A DNA stretch of 64,000 nt from the NCBI RefSeq assembly GCF_004362405.1, contig NZ_SNXE01000005.1, positions 140,000 through 203,999 on the forward strand, in the 5' to 3' direction. The DNA comes from Roseateles asaccharophilus. GTDB lineage: Bacteria; Pseudomonadota; Gammaproteobacteria; Burkholderiales; Burkholderiaceae_C. The translations under genes and the position numbers were made by a program. The notes under the pieces are model-generated. The model worked only from the letters and a program-made list of their open reading frames with translations. It ran no database searches and was not told the origin of the DNA. Shown here piece after piece: positions 8,706 to 18,200 of this stretch (its first letter is position 1; every line of letters starts with the position of its first letter).

Positions 8706-9929
8706 CTACTTCACCCAGGTATTGAGCTGGATGATGGGCAGCAGCACGGCCAGCACGATCATCATCACCAGGCCGCCCATGGCCACGATGAGCAGGGGTT
8801 CCAGCAGGGTGGCGGCGGCCATGGCGCGGCGCTGCACCTCGGCGCCCAGCTGGCGCGCGGCACGCTCCAGCATCTGGGGCAGCTGACCGGTCTGCTCGCC
8901 CAGGCGGGCGAACATGGCCAGGATGCCGGGAAAGCGCTTCTTGCCCGCCAGGGCCGCGCCCAGCGGCGCGCCCTCGCGCACCTGCACCAGGGCGTCCAGT
9001 GCGTCGGCACGCATGGCGCGGTTTGACAGGGTCTCGGCCGCGGCCTGCAGGGCCTTAAGGATGGGCACGCCGGCGCCGGCCAGCATGGCCAGGGTGGCGG
9101 CAAAGCGAGCGCCGTTGTAGCCGCGGGCCAGGCGGCCCAGCAGGGGCAGGCGCAGCAGGCCGGCGTCGAAGCGTTCGCGGAAAGCCGGGCTGCGGCGCAG
9201 GGCCCAGCTCAGGCCGCTCAGGCCGGCCACCAGGGCCGCCAGCAGGGCCCAGCCCCAGTGGCGCACGAAATCGCTGAAGCCCAGCATCACCACGGTCAGC
9301 AGAGGCAGGGCGCGCTTGCTGCTGGTAAAGACGCTGGCGATCTGCGGCACCACATAGCTGACCAGAAAGATCACGATCAGCACCGCGATCAGGGAGACGA
9401 TGGCCGGGTAGGCCATGGCGCCGATTAGCTTGGCGCGCAGCTCCTGGCGCTGTTCCAGATCGTCGGCCAGGCGCTCCAGCACCGCGCCCAGGGCGCCGCT
9501 CTGCTCGCCGGCGGCGACCACGGCGCGGTAGACCTCGTCGAACTCGCGCGGCGCGCTGGCCAGGGCACGCGCGAAGGGCGAGCCGGCATTGACCTCGGCC
9601 CGGAGCTGGGCCAGCAGCTCGGCCTGGCGCGGGTCCTCGGCCTCGTCGGCCAGGGCGGTGAGTGCGCGCTCGATGGGCAGGCCCGAGCCCACCAGGCCCG
9701 CGAGTTGGCGGGTCCATACGGCCAGGCCGGTGGCGCCGAAGACGCGCCGGCGCATGAAGCTCATGCCCGGCCCGGTCTCGGCCCCTTGTTGCTCCACGGC
9801 CTCCACCGCCAGTGGCACCAGGCCCTTGCTGCGCAGCTGGGCACGCGCGGCGCGGGCGTTGTCGGCTTCCAGCAGGCCGCTGCTGCTGCGGCCTTCGGGG
9901 CTCAGGGCTTCGTACTTGAAGGCGGGCAT
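8706..9929 (-). CDS. gspF: type II secretion system inner-membrane platform protein GspF
   Basis: Polytopic inner-membrane protein of the type II secretion platform that couples the GspE ATPase to pseudopilus assembly. The 407-residue protein has two T2SSF repeats and three hydrophobic segments at about residues 177-200, 225-245 and 380-402. The MPAFKYEAL start and the C-terminal LLPIIQLNTWVK are typical of the family. It is the last gsp gene of the minus-strand cluster, 57 bp after gspE. Confidence 0.95.
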   Translation of the reverse strand: MPAFKYEALSPEGRSSSGLLEADNARAARAQLRSKGLVPLAVEAVEQQGAETGPGMSFMRRRVFGATGLAVWTRQLAGLVGSGLPIERALTALADEAEDPRQAELLAQLRAEVNAGSPFARALASAPREFDEVYRAVVAAGEQSGALGAVLERLADDLEQRQELRAKLIGAMAYPAIVSLIAVLIVIFLVSYVVPQIASVFTSSKRALPLLTVVMLGFSDFVRHWGWALLAALVAGLSGLSWALRRSPAFRERFDAGLLRLPLLGRLARGYNGARFAATLAMLAGAGVPILKALQAAAETLSNRAMRADALDALVQVREGAPLGAALAGKKRFPGILAMFARLGEQTGQLPQMLERAARQLGAEVQRRAMAAATLLEPLLIVAMGGLVMMIVLAVLLPIIQLNTWVK

Positions 9930-9986
9930 ATCAATGCCCCCTCGTGGGGCCGCGTCGGCAGTGAGCGTGGGGGCGTGTACTCATGC

Positions 9987-11408
9987 TCAGTCCCGCGTGA
10001 CGCGCAGCACCTCTTCGGCCGAGGTGATGCCGGCCTCGATCAGGCGCTCGCCGTCCTCGCGCATGGAGCGCAGGCCCTTGCCGCGGGCGGCGGCGGCCAG
10101 CGCGCCCTCGGCGGCGCGTTCGTGGATCAGGGCGCGCAGCTCCTCGTCCACCGTCATCAGCTCGTAGACGCCGGTGCGGCCGCGGTAGCCGGTGTGGCCG
10201 CAGCTGGGGCAGCCCACGGGGTGCCAGTGGCCGTCGGGGCCCTGGCGCTTGCAGTCGGGGCAGAGCTTGCGCACCAGGCGCTGGGCCAGCACGCCCAGCA
10301 GGCTGGAGCTGAGCAAGAAAGGCTCCACACCCATGTCCATCAGGCGGGTGACGGCGCTGGGCGCATCATTGGTGTGCAGGGTGGCCAGCACCAGGTGGCC
10401 GGTGAGCGAGGCCTGGATGGCGATCTGCGCCGTCTCGTAGTCGCGGATCTCACCGATCATGATCACGTCCGGGTCCTGGCGCAGGATGGCGCGCAGGGCC
10501 TTGGCGAAGCTGAGATCGATCTTGGCATTGACCTGGGTCTGGCCGATGCCGGGCAGCTCGTACTCGATGGGGTCTTCCACCGTCAGCACATTGGTGGTGC
10601 TGGTGTCCACGGTCTGCAACGAGGCGTAGAGGCTGGTAGTCTTGCCCGAGCCGGTGGGGCCGGTGACCAGCACGATGCCGTGCGGTTGCTGCACCAGCTG
10701 CTTAAAGGCGGCCAGCACATCGCCGCTCATGCCCAGGCCTTCCAGCGTGAACTTGGATTCGGTCTTGTCCAAGAGGCGCAGCACCGCGCGCTCGCCATGG
10801 GCCGAGGGCAGGGTGGAGACGCGCACATCGATGGCGCGGCCGCCGATGCGCAGCGAGATGCGGCCGTCCTGCGGCAGGCGCTTTTCGGCGATGTCCAGCT
10901 CGGCCATGATCTTCAGGCGCGAGATCAGGGCGGCATGCAGGCCGCGCTTGGGCTGCACCACCTCGCGCAGGGTGCCGTCCACGCGAAAGCGCACCGAGCT
11001 GGCGCGCTCGTAGGGCTCGATATGGATGTCGCTGGCCCCATCCTTGGCGGCCTGGGTCAGCAGGGCGTTGAGCATGCGGATGATGGGGGCGTCGTTGGCC
11101 GCCTCCAGCAGGTCTTCCACCGCGGGCAGGTCCTGCATCATGCGCGAGAGGTCCACCGCGCTCTCCACCTCGCCCACCACCAGGGCGGCGCTGGACTCGC
11201 CGCCGGCATAGGCGGCGTTGATGCGATCGACCAGGGTGGCCGGGGCTTCATGCTCCATGCGGTCCAGGGCGTACAGGCGCTGGATTTCGCCCAGGGTGGA
11301 CAGGGCCACCTCGGGCGAGGCCCAGAGGGTGAGCTGGCTGCCATCGTCCTCCAGCAGTACTGCATGGGCCTTGGCGTAGGCGTAGGGCAGGGGGTGACGC
11401 ATGGCCAT
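9987..11408 (-). CDS. gspE: type II secretion system ATPase GspE
   Basis: Cytoplasmic hexameric ATPase that powers pseudopilus extension. In the 473-residue protein Walker A is at about 249-258 (TGPTGSGKTT), the Walker B-like DVIMIGEIRD at about 314-323, and a His box (LATLHTNDAPSA) follows. A zinc-binding tetracysteine (CPDC...CPSC, residues 383-403) marks GspE rather than PilB/PilT. The start ATG-GCC-ATG offers a second ATG two codons downstream. Only 11 bp separate it from gspD. Confidence 0.95.
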   Translation of the reverse strand: MAMRHPLPYAYAKAHAVLLEDDGSQLTLWASPEVALSTLGEIQRLYALDRMEHEAPATLVDRINAAYAGGESSAALVVGEVESAVDLSRMMQDLPAVEDLLEAANDAPIIRMLNALLTQAAKDGASDIHIEPYERASSVRFRVDGTLREVVQPKRGLHAALISRLKIMAELDIAEKRLPQDGRISLRIGGRAIDVRVSTLPSAHGERAVLRLLDKTESKFTLEGLGMSGDVLAAFKQLVQQPHGIVLVTGPTGSGKTTSLYASLQTVDTSTTNVLTVEDPIEYELPGIGQTQVNAKIDLSFAKALRAILRQDPDVIMIGEIRDYETAQIAIQASLTGHLVLATLHTNDAPSAVTRLMDMGVEPFLLSSSLLGVLAQRLVRKLCPDCKRQGPDGHWHPVGCPSCGHTGYRGRTGVYELMTVDEELRALIHERAAEGALAAAARGKGLRSMREDGERLIEAGITSAEEVLRVTRD

Positions 11409-11419
11409 GGCGTGCGTCC

Positions 11420-13621
11420 TCAGTTGCCCACCGGAGCACGCCCCGGCACCGTGGCGGGCACGGTGCCCGGCAGGGCCGGCAGCACCGGCGCGCCGGTGTC
11501 CGGCAGCACGGCATTGGCGCGCGGCTGGGCGGACTGCTGGTTGGCGCGGATGCTCTCGTAGCGGTCCAGGGTCAGCTGGTCCAGGCTCTTCTGGTCGCGC
11601 ATCACCACGGGGCGCAGAAAGACCATCAGATTGGACTTCACGCGCTTGCGGTTCTGGCTCTTGAAGAGATTACCCACCAGGGGGATGTTGGAGAGGCCGG
11701 GCACCCGGTCGTCGCCGTCCTGGTACTCATCCTTGAGCAGGCCGCCCAGCACCATGATCTGGCCGTCATCCACCACCACCGTGGTCTCGATGGCGCTCTT
11801 GTCCGTGGTCGGCCCCGAGCCCGAGCTGCTGGTGCTGGCAATCACGGCGGAGTTTTCCTGGTAGATCGTCATGCGTACCGTGCCGCCTTCGCCGATCTGG
11901 CTGCGGATGCGCAGGGTCAGGCCCACGTCCTTGCGCTCAATGGTCTGGAAGGGATTGACCGCGCCGGTGCCGGTGCCGGTGTTGGTGAAGCTGCCGGTGA
12001 CGAAGGGCACGTTCTGGCCGATCACGATCTTGGCCTCTTCGTTGTCCAGCGCCACCAGATTGGGTGTGGAGAGGATGTTGGCCCCGGTATTGGCCTCCAG
12101 GAAGTTGGCAATGGCACCCAGGGTGTAGAAGTCGCCGATCTTCTGCAGCACGCCGAAGTTCATGCCCTGGGGGAAACCGCCGGCACCGAGGGCGGTGCCT
12201 ATGCCCGTGCGCCCCTGGGCCACGGCCGCCGAGAGATTGATGATGTTCTGGTTGCCGCTGCCGAAGTTGGTGCCGATGCCGCCAATGGTGGAGTCACCCT
12301 TGTTGCCGCTGATGCCCTGCCACTGCACGCCGAACTGGCCCATCTTGCTGGCGTCCACCTTGACGATCATGGACTCCACATAGATCTGGGCGCGGCGGCC
12401 ATCGAGCTGGTCGATGGCGGCGCGGATCTGACGGTACAGCGGTTCCGGGGCGGTGATGATCAGGGAGTTGGTGGCCGGGTCGGCCTGGATGAAGCCGCCG
12501 GTGGAGGGGCTGGCCGATGCCGCCACGGGGGTGGTGGCCGCCGCCGAGCCCTGGTTGCCGCTGCTGTTGGCGCTGCTCATGCCGGTGGCCCCGCCCAGGC
12601 CCGTGCTGCCGGCATTGCCGGCCATGCCGCTCAGGCCACTCCCGCCCAGGCTGGAGCCACCAAGGCCGCCCGAACTGCTGCCGGCGCCCGCGCCACCGCC
12701 CGCGCTGCCAAAGGCGGCGCGCAGCACAGTGGCCAGCTTCACCGCGTCCGCGTTCTTGAGATAGACCACGCGGATATTGCCGGCGGCGTTGTTGTCCATG
12801 CCGGGCTGGTCCAGCTTGGCAATCATGGCGCGCAGTGCGGCCAGACGTGCTGGGTTGGGCGCGCGCAGGATCAGGGCATTGCTGCGCGGATCGGCCAGCA
12901 CGCTGACGCCACCGCCGGCCGCAACGCCCGGCGCGGCCGTGCCGCCGCCGCCCTCTGCCAGCTTCTGCACCAGGGCCGCCAGGTCCGAGGCCACCGCATG
13001 CTTGAGCGGCACCACCTCCAGGTCGGTGCTGGCCGGCGTGTCCATGGCGGCGATGATGCGCGAGATCCGCTGCAGGTTCTCGGCGTAGTCGGTGATCACC
13101 AGGCTGTTGTTGCCCGGGTTGGCATTGATGGTGTTGTTGGGGCTGATCAGGGGCCGCAGCACCGCCACCAGATTGTTGGCGTTCTCGTGGTTGAGCTTGT
13201 AGACCTGGGTGAGGATCTGGTCGCCCCGCTGCTTGCTGCCCTCGTTGCCCACGACCACGCCGCCGGTCTGCAGCTTGGCATCGGCCTCGGGCACCACCTT
13301 GTAGAGGCCACCGGCCTCCACCACCGTGAAGCCCAGGCCGCGCAGGCCGGCCAGATAGCTCAGATAGGCCTCGCGCACGCTCATGGGCTGCTCGCTGTAG
13401 AGCGTGATCTGGCCCTTGACCCGCGGGTCCACCAGGAACTGGCGGTCCATCATGGCGCCCATGGCACGGGTGACGGCCTCGATGTCGGCATTCACGAAGT
13501 TCAGGGTCACCGGGGTCTGGGCCTTGAGGGCCGGGCCGCGGCTGGCCTGGGCCTGGACGGCCTGCGGCAGCGGCGCCAGGGCCGAGAGGGAAACCAGCAG
13601 GGGCAGGAGCTTGGCGTTCAT
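11420..13621 (-). CDS. gspD: type II secretion system secretin GspD
   Basis: Outer-membrane secretin forming the exit pore. The 733-residue protein starts at ATG 13621, which gives a clean signal peptide ending near AVQAQA; a longer frame to 13654 lacks this and overlaps gspN. N0-N3 domains occupy about 35-400, and the secretin core with VPLVGNLFK lies near the C-terminus. Residues about 305-376, inside N3, form a Gly/Ser/Ala-rich low-complexity insert, which is common in GspD but long here. No lipobox is seen and no S-domain was recognised. It is spaced 4 bp from gspN. Confidence 0.95.
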   Translation of the reverse strand: MNAKLLPLLVSLSALAPLPQAVQAQASRGPALKAQTPVTLNFVNADIEAVTRAMGAMMDRQFLVDPRVKGQITLYSEQPMSVREAYLSYLAGLRGLGFTVVEAGGLYKVVPEADAKLQTGGVVVGNEGSKQRGDQILTQVYKLNHENANNLVAVLRPLISPNNTINANPGNNSLVITDYAENLQRISRIIAAMDTPASTDLEVVPLKHAVASDLAALVQKLAEGGGGTAAPGVAAGGGVSVLADPRSNALILRAPNPARLAALRAMIAKLDQPGMDNNAAGNIRVVYLKNADAVKLATVLRAAFGSAGGGAGAGSSSGGLGGSSLGGSGLSGMAGNAGSTGLGGATGMSSANSSGNQGSAAATTPVAASASPSTGGFIQADPATNSLIITAPEPLYRQIRAAIDQLDGRRAQIYVESMIVKVDASKMGQFGVQWQGISGNKGDSTIGGIGTNFGSGNQNIINLSAAVAQGRTGIGTALGAGGFPQGMNFGVLQKIGDFYTLGAIANFLEANTGANILSTPNLVALDNEEAKIVIGQNVPFVTGSFTNTGTGTGAVNPFQTIERKDVGLTLRIRSQIGEGGTVRMTIYQENSAVIASTSSSGSGPTTDKSAIETTVVVDDGQIMVLGGLLKDEYQDGDDRVPGLSNIPLVGNLFKSQNRKRVKSNLMVFLRPVVMRDQKSLDQLTLDRYESIRANQQSAQPRANAVLPDTGAPVLPALPGTVPATVPGRAPVGN

Positions 13622-13625
13622 GCTC

Positions 13626-14417
13626 TTATCCGATCGATATAAGGGAGCGCGCACCCTCGCGGCGTCCGATGATGTTCAGGAGATTGTTCAAGGCGATCTC
13701 GCGCTCGGGCGCCGCACGCGCCTCGCCCTGGAAGCGCAGTCGTGTGGGGCCCAGGCTGCCCTGGCCGCTGAGCAGCAGGGCGCCCTCCAGCGTGCTGAGT
13801 TGCAGCGAAGCCGGGCCGGCTTGGCCCAGGGGTGCGATGAGGCTGAAACGGTAGCTGCCCAGCGGCGCGAGGGTGGCCACGCGAGAGCTGAGGTTGATGA
13901 AGTCCAGATCCAGCTGGCCGCGGGGCTGCCAGCGGCCCTGGGTCCAGTCCAGGCTGAAGTCGCGGGCCGACAGGCGCAGGCCGCCGCCCAGCTGCAAGGT
14001 GTTCCAGGGCGTGCCCAGTCCGCCCAGCCAGGCGGCCGGGAAACGGGCCAGCCAGTCCCCCGCGGCGGCTTGATGGGGCAGGCTCAGGCTCAGGCGCCCG
14101 GACTCGGGCTTGAGCAGCAGCCCGAGTTCGCCCTTGATGCAGCAGGCCTGGCGCAGCTTCAGCACCACGCCCAGGCCTTGCAGGCCCAGACGCCACTCCA
14201 GCCGATCCGGCAGCACGCTGGCATCGCGGCTGCCGGCACCGCCGCCAAGCACCAGCAGGCCGGAGCCGTCCCAGACGGTGCCACGGGTCTCGGCCAGCTG
14301 CAGATGCCCCTGGCTGGCGCGGTGCAGGCCCTGGGCCAGCCAATGGGCGGGGGCCTGGGTCAGCAGGGCCAGCAGGGCGCCCACGGTGCTTCCGGCGATC
14401 ACCCAGCGGCGGATCAT
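13626..14417 (-). CDS. gspN: type II secretion system protein GspN
   Basis: Accessory inner-membrane protein of type II secretion, present only in some systems. The 263-residue protein has one N-terminal hydrophobic segment (about residues 5-25). A periplasmic region follows with the GTVWDGSG motif typical of the GspN/YhbX-type fold, and a CC pair in QACCIKGELG. It overlaps gspM by 4 bp (ATGA), which implies translational coupling. Confidence 0.88.
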   Translation of the reverse strand: MIRRWVIAGSTVGALLALLTQAPAHWLAQGLHRASQGHLQLAETRGTVWDGSGLLVLGGGAGSRDASVLPDRLEWRLGLQGLGVVLKLRQACCIKGELGLLLKPESGRLSLSLPHQAAAGDWLARFPAAWLGGLGTPWNTLQLGGGLRLSARDFSLDWTQGRWQPRGQLDLDFINLSSRVATLAPLGSYRFSLIAPLGQAGPASLQLSTLEGALLLSGQGSLGPTRLRFQGEARAAPEREIALNNLLNIIGRREGARSLISIG

Positions 14418-14932
14418 GGCGCCCCCGTTCCCAGGGCCAGCACGATGGTGCCGCTATAGCCCTTGGGGCCGCGCTGAAGGCTGGCCTCCACCGGTCGGGC
14501 GCGCGCCGCGCTGCGCACCTCACCCAGCCAGGTCTGCAGCGACGTGGCATCGAGCCCGTTGAGTGTGAGCACCGCACGGTCGCCGGTGATGCTCAGCCGC
14601 GCGGCTTCGCCCAGATGGGCGCTGGCGGACTCCAGGGCCTGGCGCGCCTGAGCGGGCGCGACCGGGGCTTGCTGCCGCAGCTCCTGGGCTTCCAGCGCCT
14701 GAGCCTGCATCTGCTGCAGCTGGGCGTCGAGCTGGGCCAGTTGCTGGGGGGCGTCGCGCAGCACGCGCAGGGCGGGCGCCAGCAGCGCGGTCCACAGCAG
14801 CAGCAGGCCCAGGGCCAGTGCGGCCAGTTGCAGGGCCTGACGCTCTCGCGCCCCCAGGCTCTGCCAGTGGGCGCGCAGCGGCGCGAGCGCCTGTGCCAAT
14901 GAGCTTTGTGCGGCGTTTCGGGGCTTGTTCAT
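14414..14932 (-). CDS. gspM: type II secretion system protein GspM
   Basis: Bitopic inner-membrane protein that partners GspL in the assembly platform. The 172-residue protein has a short cytoplasmic N-terminus, one membrane segment at about residues 33-52, then a Gln/Ala-rich predicted coiled coil (about 60-105) and a C-terminal ferredoxin-like domain. It overlaps gspL and gspN by 4 bp each. Its identity rests as much on position and topology as on sequence. Confidence 0.88.
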   Translation of the reverse strand: MNKPRNAAQSSLAQALAPLRAHWQSLGARERQALQLAALALGLLLLWTALLAPALRVLRDAPQQLAQLDAQLQQMQAQALEAQELRQQAPVAPAQARQALESASAHLGEAARLSITGDRAVLTLNGLDATSLQTWLGEVRSAARARPVEASLQRGPKGYSGTIVLALGTGAP

Positions 14933-16152
14933 AGGGTGCGGGCCCGGCTCAGGCTCAGGCGGCCTTCGCTGACGGTGAGTTGCCAGCCCTCGCTCTCCAG
15001 CTGACGGCGGAATTGCTCGATCTGGGCCTCGGACCAGCCCTGCGCCGAGAGCTGCAGCCGGCCGGTCTCGAAGCTCAGGGCCTCCACCGGGCCACGCTCG
15101 GGCGGCCAGGCGGTGGCGGCCGCAGCCAGCAGGGTTTCCAGATCCTGTTCGCCGGGCCGGCCGGCGCTGGCGCGCAGCAGCTCGGTTTCGCGCCTCATCT
15201 GGACCGGCGCGTCGAGTATGGCGCGGACCTGCGGGTGCGCGCTGCGCAGCGTTTGTTCCAGGGCGGCGCGGCGCTCGTCGATCTGTCGGTTCTGCTGCCA
15301 GGCCCAGAGATTCAGGCCCAGCAGCTGCACGGCAGCCAGGCCGGCCAGCCCCCAGCGCACCGGGCGCCAGCGCGGTGTCATGAACTCGCGCCAGAGCTCG
15401 CGCAGGGCGCGGGTGCCGCGGGTGCGCGGGCTGAGCTCGAACTGGCGCAGATCCCAGGGGCTTTGCAGCACGCGCAGGGCGCGCTCGGCATCGGTTTGTG
15501 CCGCCACCGCGCTGCCCAGCCAGCGCTCGGCGGCCGCCACGCAGCCCGGGGCCGCCGTCCAGCGCGTGGCCTGCGTGGTTTCGGGGGTGAAGAGGTCGCG
15601 GGCCAGGCTGCCACTCAGGCTCAGGGTGCTGGCGCCCTGGGCATGGCTCCAGCGCAGCAGCAGGCCTTGGGGGCTGTCCACGAAATGGGCCTGCGCCGGC
15701 TCGCCCGGCCAGGACAGCGGCACGAGTCGGTCCACGAAGACCTGGGCTTGTTCCAGCTCGGTCAGCAGCTCCTTGAGCCAGGCGCCATGGCAGACCGCCA
15801 CCCAGCAGGCTTGCTGAGGCTGGGCCTCGGCGGGCAGGGCGAAGTGCAGCTGCTCGGTATCTTCGAGCACCTGTTCCTCAAGCAGACCGCACAGCGCGGC
15901 CCGCAGCTTGCCGCGCGGCACGCGCGGCAGGGTCAGGGCTTGCCAGGAGATATCGGCCTCGGCCGGTACCGCCAGCACCATGTCGGCACGCGGCAGCTGG
16001 GCCGCTGGCGCACGGCCCTGGGCCTGCACATGGCGGCCGTCGGCGCTGAGCACAAAGCTGAATTCCCGGCCCGTGTCGGCGCGCGGCTCGCCGCTGTGAC
16101 CCTGGGCTCGCAGGCGGCTGCGCTGAGGCAGGAGGAGGATGAGGGTGCTCAT
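14929..16152 (-). CDS. gspL: type II secretion system protein GspL
   Basis: Inner-membrane protein that recruits GspE to the platform. In the 407-residue protein an actin-like cytoplasmic domain occupies about residues 1-250. One membrane segment follows (about 265-285, near LAGLAAVQLLGLNLWAW), then a periplasmic ferredoxin-like domain. It lies between gspK (55-bp gap) and gspM (4-bp overlap). The start ATG at 16152 gives the family N-terminus MSTLILLLPQR. Confidence 0.92.
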   Translation of the reverse strand: MSTLILLLPQRSRLRAQGHSGEPRADTGREFSFVLSADGRHVQAQGRAPAAQLPRADMVLAVPAEADISWQALTLPRVPRGKLRAALCGLLEEQVLEDTEQLHFALPAEAQPQQACWVAVCHGAWLKELLTELEQAQVFVDRLVPLSWPGEPAQAHFVDSPQGLLLRWSHAQGASTLSLSGSLARDLFTPETTQATRWTAAPGCVAAAERWLGSAVAAQTDAERALRVLQSPWDLRQFELSPRTRGTRALRELWREFMTPRWRPVRWGLAGLAAVQLLGLNLWAWQQNRQIDERRAALEQTLRSAHPQVRAILDAPVQMRRETELLRASAGRPGEQDLETLLAAAATAWPPERGPVEALSFETGRLQLSAQGWSEAQIEQFRRQLESEGWQLTVSEGRLSLSRARTL

Positions 16153-16207
16153 GATGGGTGACGCATTCTAGGAGTAGGGCGTGACGCTTGCGGGATGGCG
16201 CCCGGCT

Positions 16208-17179
16208 TCAGCGCCCGGCCTTGAGCTGCAGCTGGCTGCGTTCGCGGCTGATGACCTGCATTTCCAGATCCCGGCGCCGTATCAAGGAGCGCTCCTCGAG
16301 CACCCGTTCTTCCAGCCGCAGGCGCCCGCTGACGATGAAATGGCTGCTGGCCACGGAGGCGCGCTCGGCGCTCAGCACGATGCTGCTGGGCAGCTGGGTT
16401 CGGGCTTCATCGAGGCTGCGCAGCGGACTGTTCTGGCGCTGCTGCACCATGCGCTGGGCCGTGGCCAGATCCATGCCGTCGAAGAGGGCGGCGATCACCT
16501 CACGCGGCGCGGTATTGAGGTTGACCGGTGTCGGGGTGGGCAGCAGGGTCAGCAGGGGGCGCAGGCGCTCCACGCTCTCGGCGGGCAAGCCCAGCCATTG
16601 CAGCTGCTCCAGGCTCTGCGGGCGCAGGGGGGCGTCGGCCCCGGTGTTCTCGCCGCCCTCGGCAAAAGCTTGCCGCAGGGCGGTGTTGATGCGTGCGGCC
16701 GTGTCGGCAGGCAGGCCGGCGCTCTCGCACAGGCGCTCCAGCGTCCGCAGCTCCAGCGCCGGATCGGCGGCGCGCAAGAGGTTGCGCAGGTTGTACTGGG
16801 CCTGGGCGTCTGCGAGGCTGCCCGAGAGAAAGGCCTCCGGCCCCTCGTCCGCTGCGCTGTTGTTGTTGCGATCCGCCGCCAAAAAGGTGGACAGCCGGGC
16901 TTCCGCCAGGGGCACGGCCCAGATCTCGCCCAGGTGATCGACGGGCTCGCTGCGATTGGCGCGGGCGTCTTCGCGCAGGATCAGGCGCGCCCAGTCCAGG
17001 GCACCTTGCAGGATCCAGGCGGACTGGGCGCGGGCGCGTTCGGCGGCCTCGATCTGCACCGCCCGGTACTGGCGCCACACCATGGCACCGGCCAGGCTGG
17101 CCACCAGGCTGACGATGAGCATGGCCGTGAGCAGGGCTGCACCCCGCTGTTTCCGGCGCCCTGTGCCCAGGCGGCTCAT
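16208..17179 (-). CDS. gspK: type II secretion system minor pseudopilin GspK
   Basis: Large minor pseudopilin at the pseudopilus tip. The 323-residue protein has a prepilin-type N-terminus with cleavage after RKQRG, followed by AALLTAMLIVSLVASLAG. Position +5 of the mature protein is not Glu, the usual exception for GspK. The helical insert domain and the C-terminal SLIRRRDLEMQV region fit the family. It overlaps gspJ by 4 bp. Confidence 0.93.
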   Translation of the reverse strand: MSRLGTGRRKQRGAALLTAMLIVSLVASLAGAMVWRQYRAVQIEAAERARAQSAWILQGALDWARLILREDARANRSEPVDHLGEIWAVPLAEARLSTFLAADRNNNSAADEGPEAFLSGSLADAQAQYNLRNLLRAADPALELRTLERLCESAGLPADTAARINTALRQAFAEGGENTGADAPLRPQSLEQLQWLGLPAESVERLRPLLTLLPTPTPVNLNTAPREVIAALFDGMDLATAQRMVQQRQNSPLRSLDEARTQLPSSIVLSAERASVASSHFIVSGRLRLEERVLEERSLIRRRDLEMQVISRERSQLQLKAGR

Positions 17180-17829
17180 GGCTGCCCCCCCAGCAAAACC
17201 TGGCGCGTCAGCTCTCCGGACTCGCTGAACTGCAGCAGCATGCGCACGCCGGCCGGCAGCACACGCACGCTGCTGCCTGCGCCGGGACCGGAGGCCGCCG
17301 TGCCGGGGGCGGGCGCCAGGTCATCGCTGGACTGGGCGTTGCTCCAGGCATTGCCGCGGAAGAAGAACATCTGCCAGGCACTCAGGCCCTCCAGCATGCG
17401 GATCTCGCGGCCCGGGCTCTCCAGGCCTTGCTGGCTGCGGCTGAAGGCTTCGATCAAGGCCTGCTGACCTTGCAGGGGCTGGCTTTCCCAGCGGTACAAA
17501 GCACCCTCGCGCAGTCGCCAGACCACCAGCTGCAGGCCCTGCGCCTGGCGGCGCGTCAGGCGCAGGGCATTGCCGTCGAAGGCCAGGGCCGGAACCCGAG
17601 CCAGCTCGCTGTCCTGCAGCAGGCGCAGGTCCAGCTCCCATTGCACCAGCACCGCCTGCAGCCGCTCGCTGCGCAGCAGGCTGGCCTGGCTGATCTCGCG
17701 GGCGCGCAGCATGCCGTCAATGCCGCGCCAGCCCAGCACGGCGATCACGGCCATGATCAGGAGGGCGACCAGCACCTCTACCAGCGTGAAGCCGCCAGGG
17801 CGCCGGAATGTGGCCGGAGCGTGCCGCAT
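17176..17829 (-). CDS. gspJ: type II secretion system minor pseudopilin GspJ
   Basis: Minor pseudopilin of the tip complex with GspI and GspK. I set the start at ATG 17829, which overlaps the gspI stop by one base (TGATG). It gives a 217-residue protein with the short leader MRHAPATFRRPG before the cleavage site and FTLVEVLVALLIMAVIAVLG. The open frame extends about 220 bp further upstream into gspI without a plausible leader. Glu+5 is present. Confidence 0.93.
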   Translation of the reverse strand: MRHAPATFRRPGGFTLVEVLVALLIMAVIAVLGWRGIDGMLRAREISQASLLRSERLQAVLVQWELDLRLLQDSELARVPALAFDGNALRLTRRQAQGLQLVVWRLREGALYRWESQPLQGQQALIEAFSRSQQGLESPGREIRMLEGLSAWQMFFFRGNAWSNAQSSDDLAPAPGTAASGPGAGSSVRVLPAGVRMLLQFSESGELTRQVLLGGQP

Positions 17830-18200
17830 CAAAAGCGTCCCAGGATGGTCGAGATGGCGAGCAGGGGCTGGCCCTCGGCGCTTGCGATACGTGCATCCAC
17901 CCGCCGGAAGTTGGGGTTGGGTGTCGGGCTGACCAGCAGGCGGCCCTGGTAATCGCGGCCGAGCTGCCGGCAAGCGAAGTCCTGTTCGCCCACGCCGGGA
18001 AACTGCCGGCTCAGGCGCAGCTCCACCAGCTGGTTTTCGGCGCACCATTGCGCGGCGCTCACCAGGGCCAGACGTTCCGCGTTGTCGGTCAATGCGCTGG
18101 CCGCCTTCAGACCCGCAGCCAGGGTGATGCCCACAATGGCCAGGGCCACCAGCACCTCAATCAGGGTGAAGCCCTGCGCGGAATGTCGGCGGCGATTCAT
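17829..18200 (-). CDS. gspI: type II secretion system minor pseudopilin GspI
   Basis: Minor pseudopilin that nucleates the tip complex. The 123-residue protein has the leader MNRRRHSAQG, cleavage before FTLIEVLVALAIVGITLA and Glu+5. A Cys pair (QWCAENQ and DFACRQL) may form a disulfide in the periplasm. It overlaps gspH by 4 bp and gspJ by 1 bp. Confidence 0.94.
   Translation of the reverse strand: MNRRRHSAQGFTLIEVLVALAIVGITLAAGLKAASALTDNAERLALVSAAQWCAENQLVELRLSRQFPGVGEQDFACRQLGRDYQGRLLVSPTPNPNFRRVDARIASAEGQPLLAISTILGRF

Noticed and set aside
12550-12770. Gly/Ser-rich stretch in gspD as an assembly artefact or repeat element
   Set aside because: The frame is continuous, codons vary, and GspD proteins often carry a flexible Gly/Ser loop in N3.
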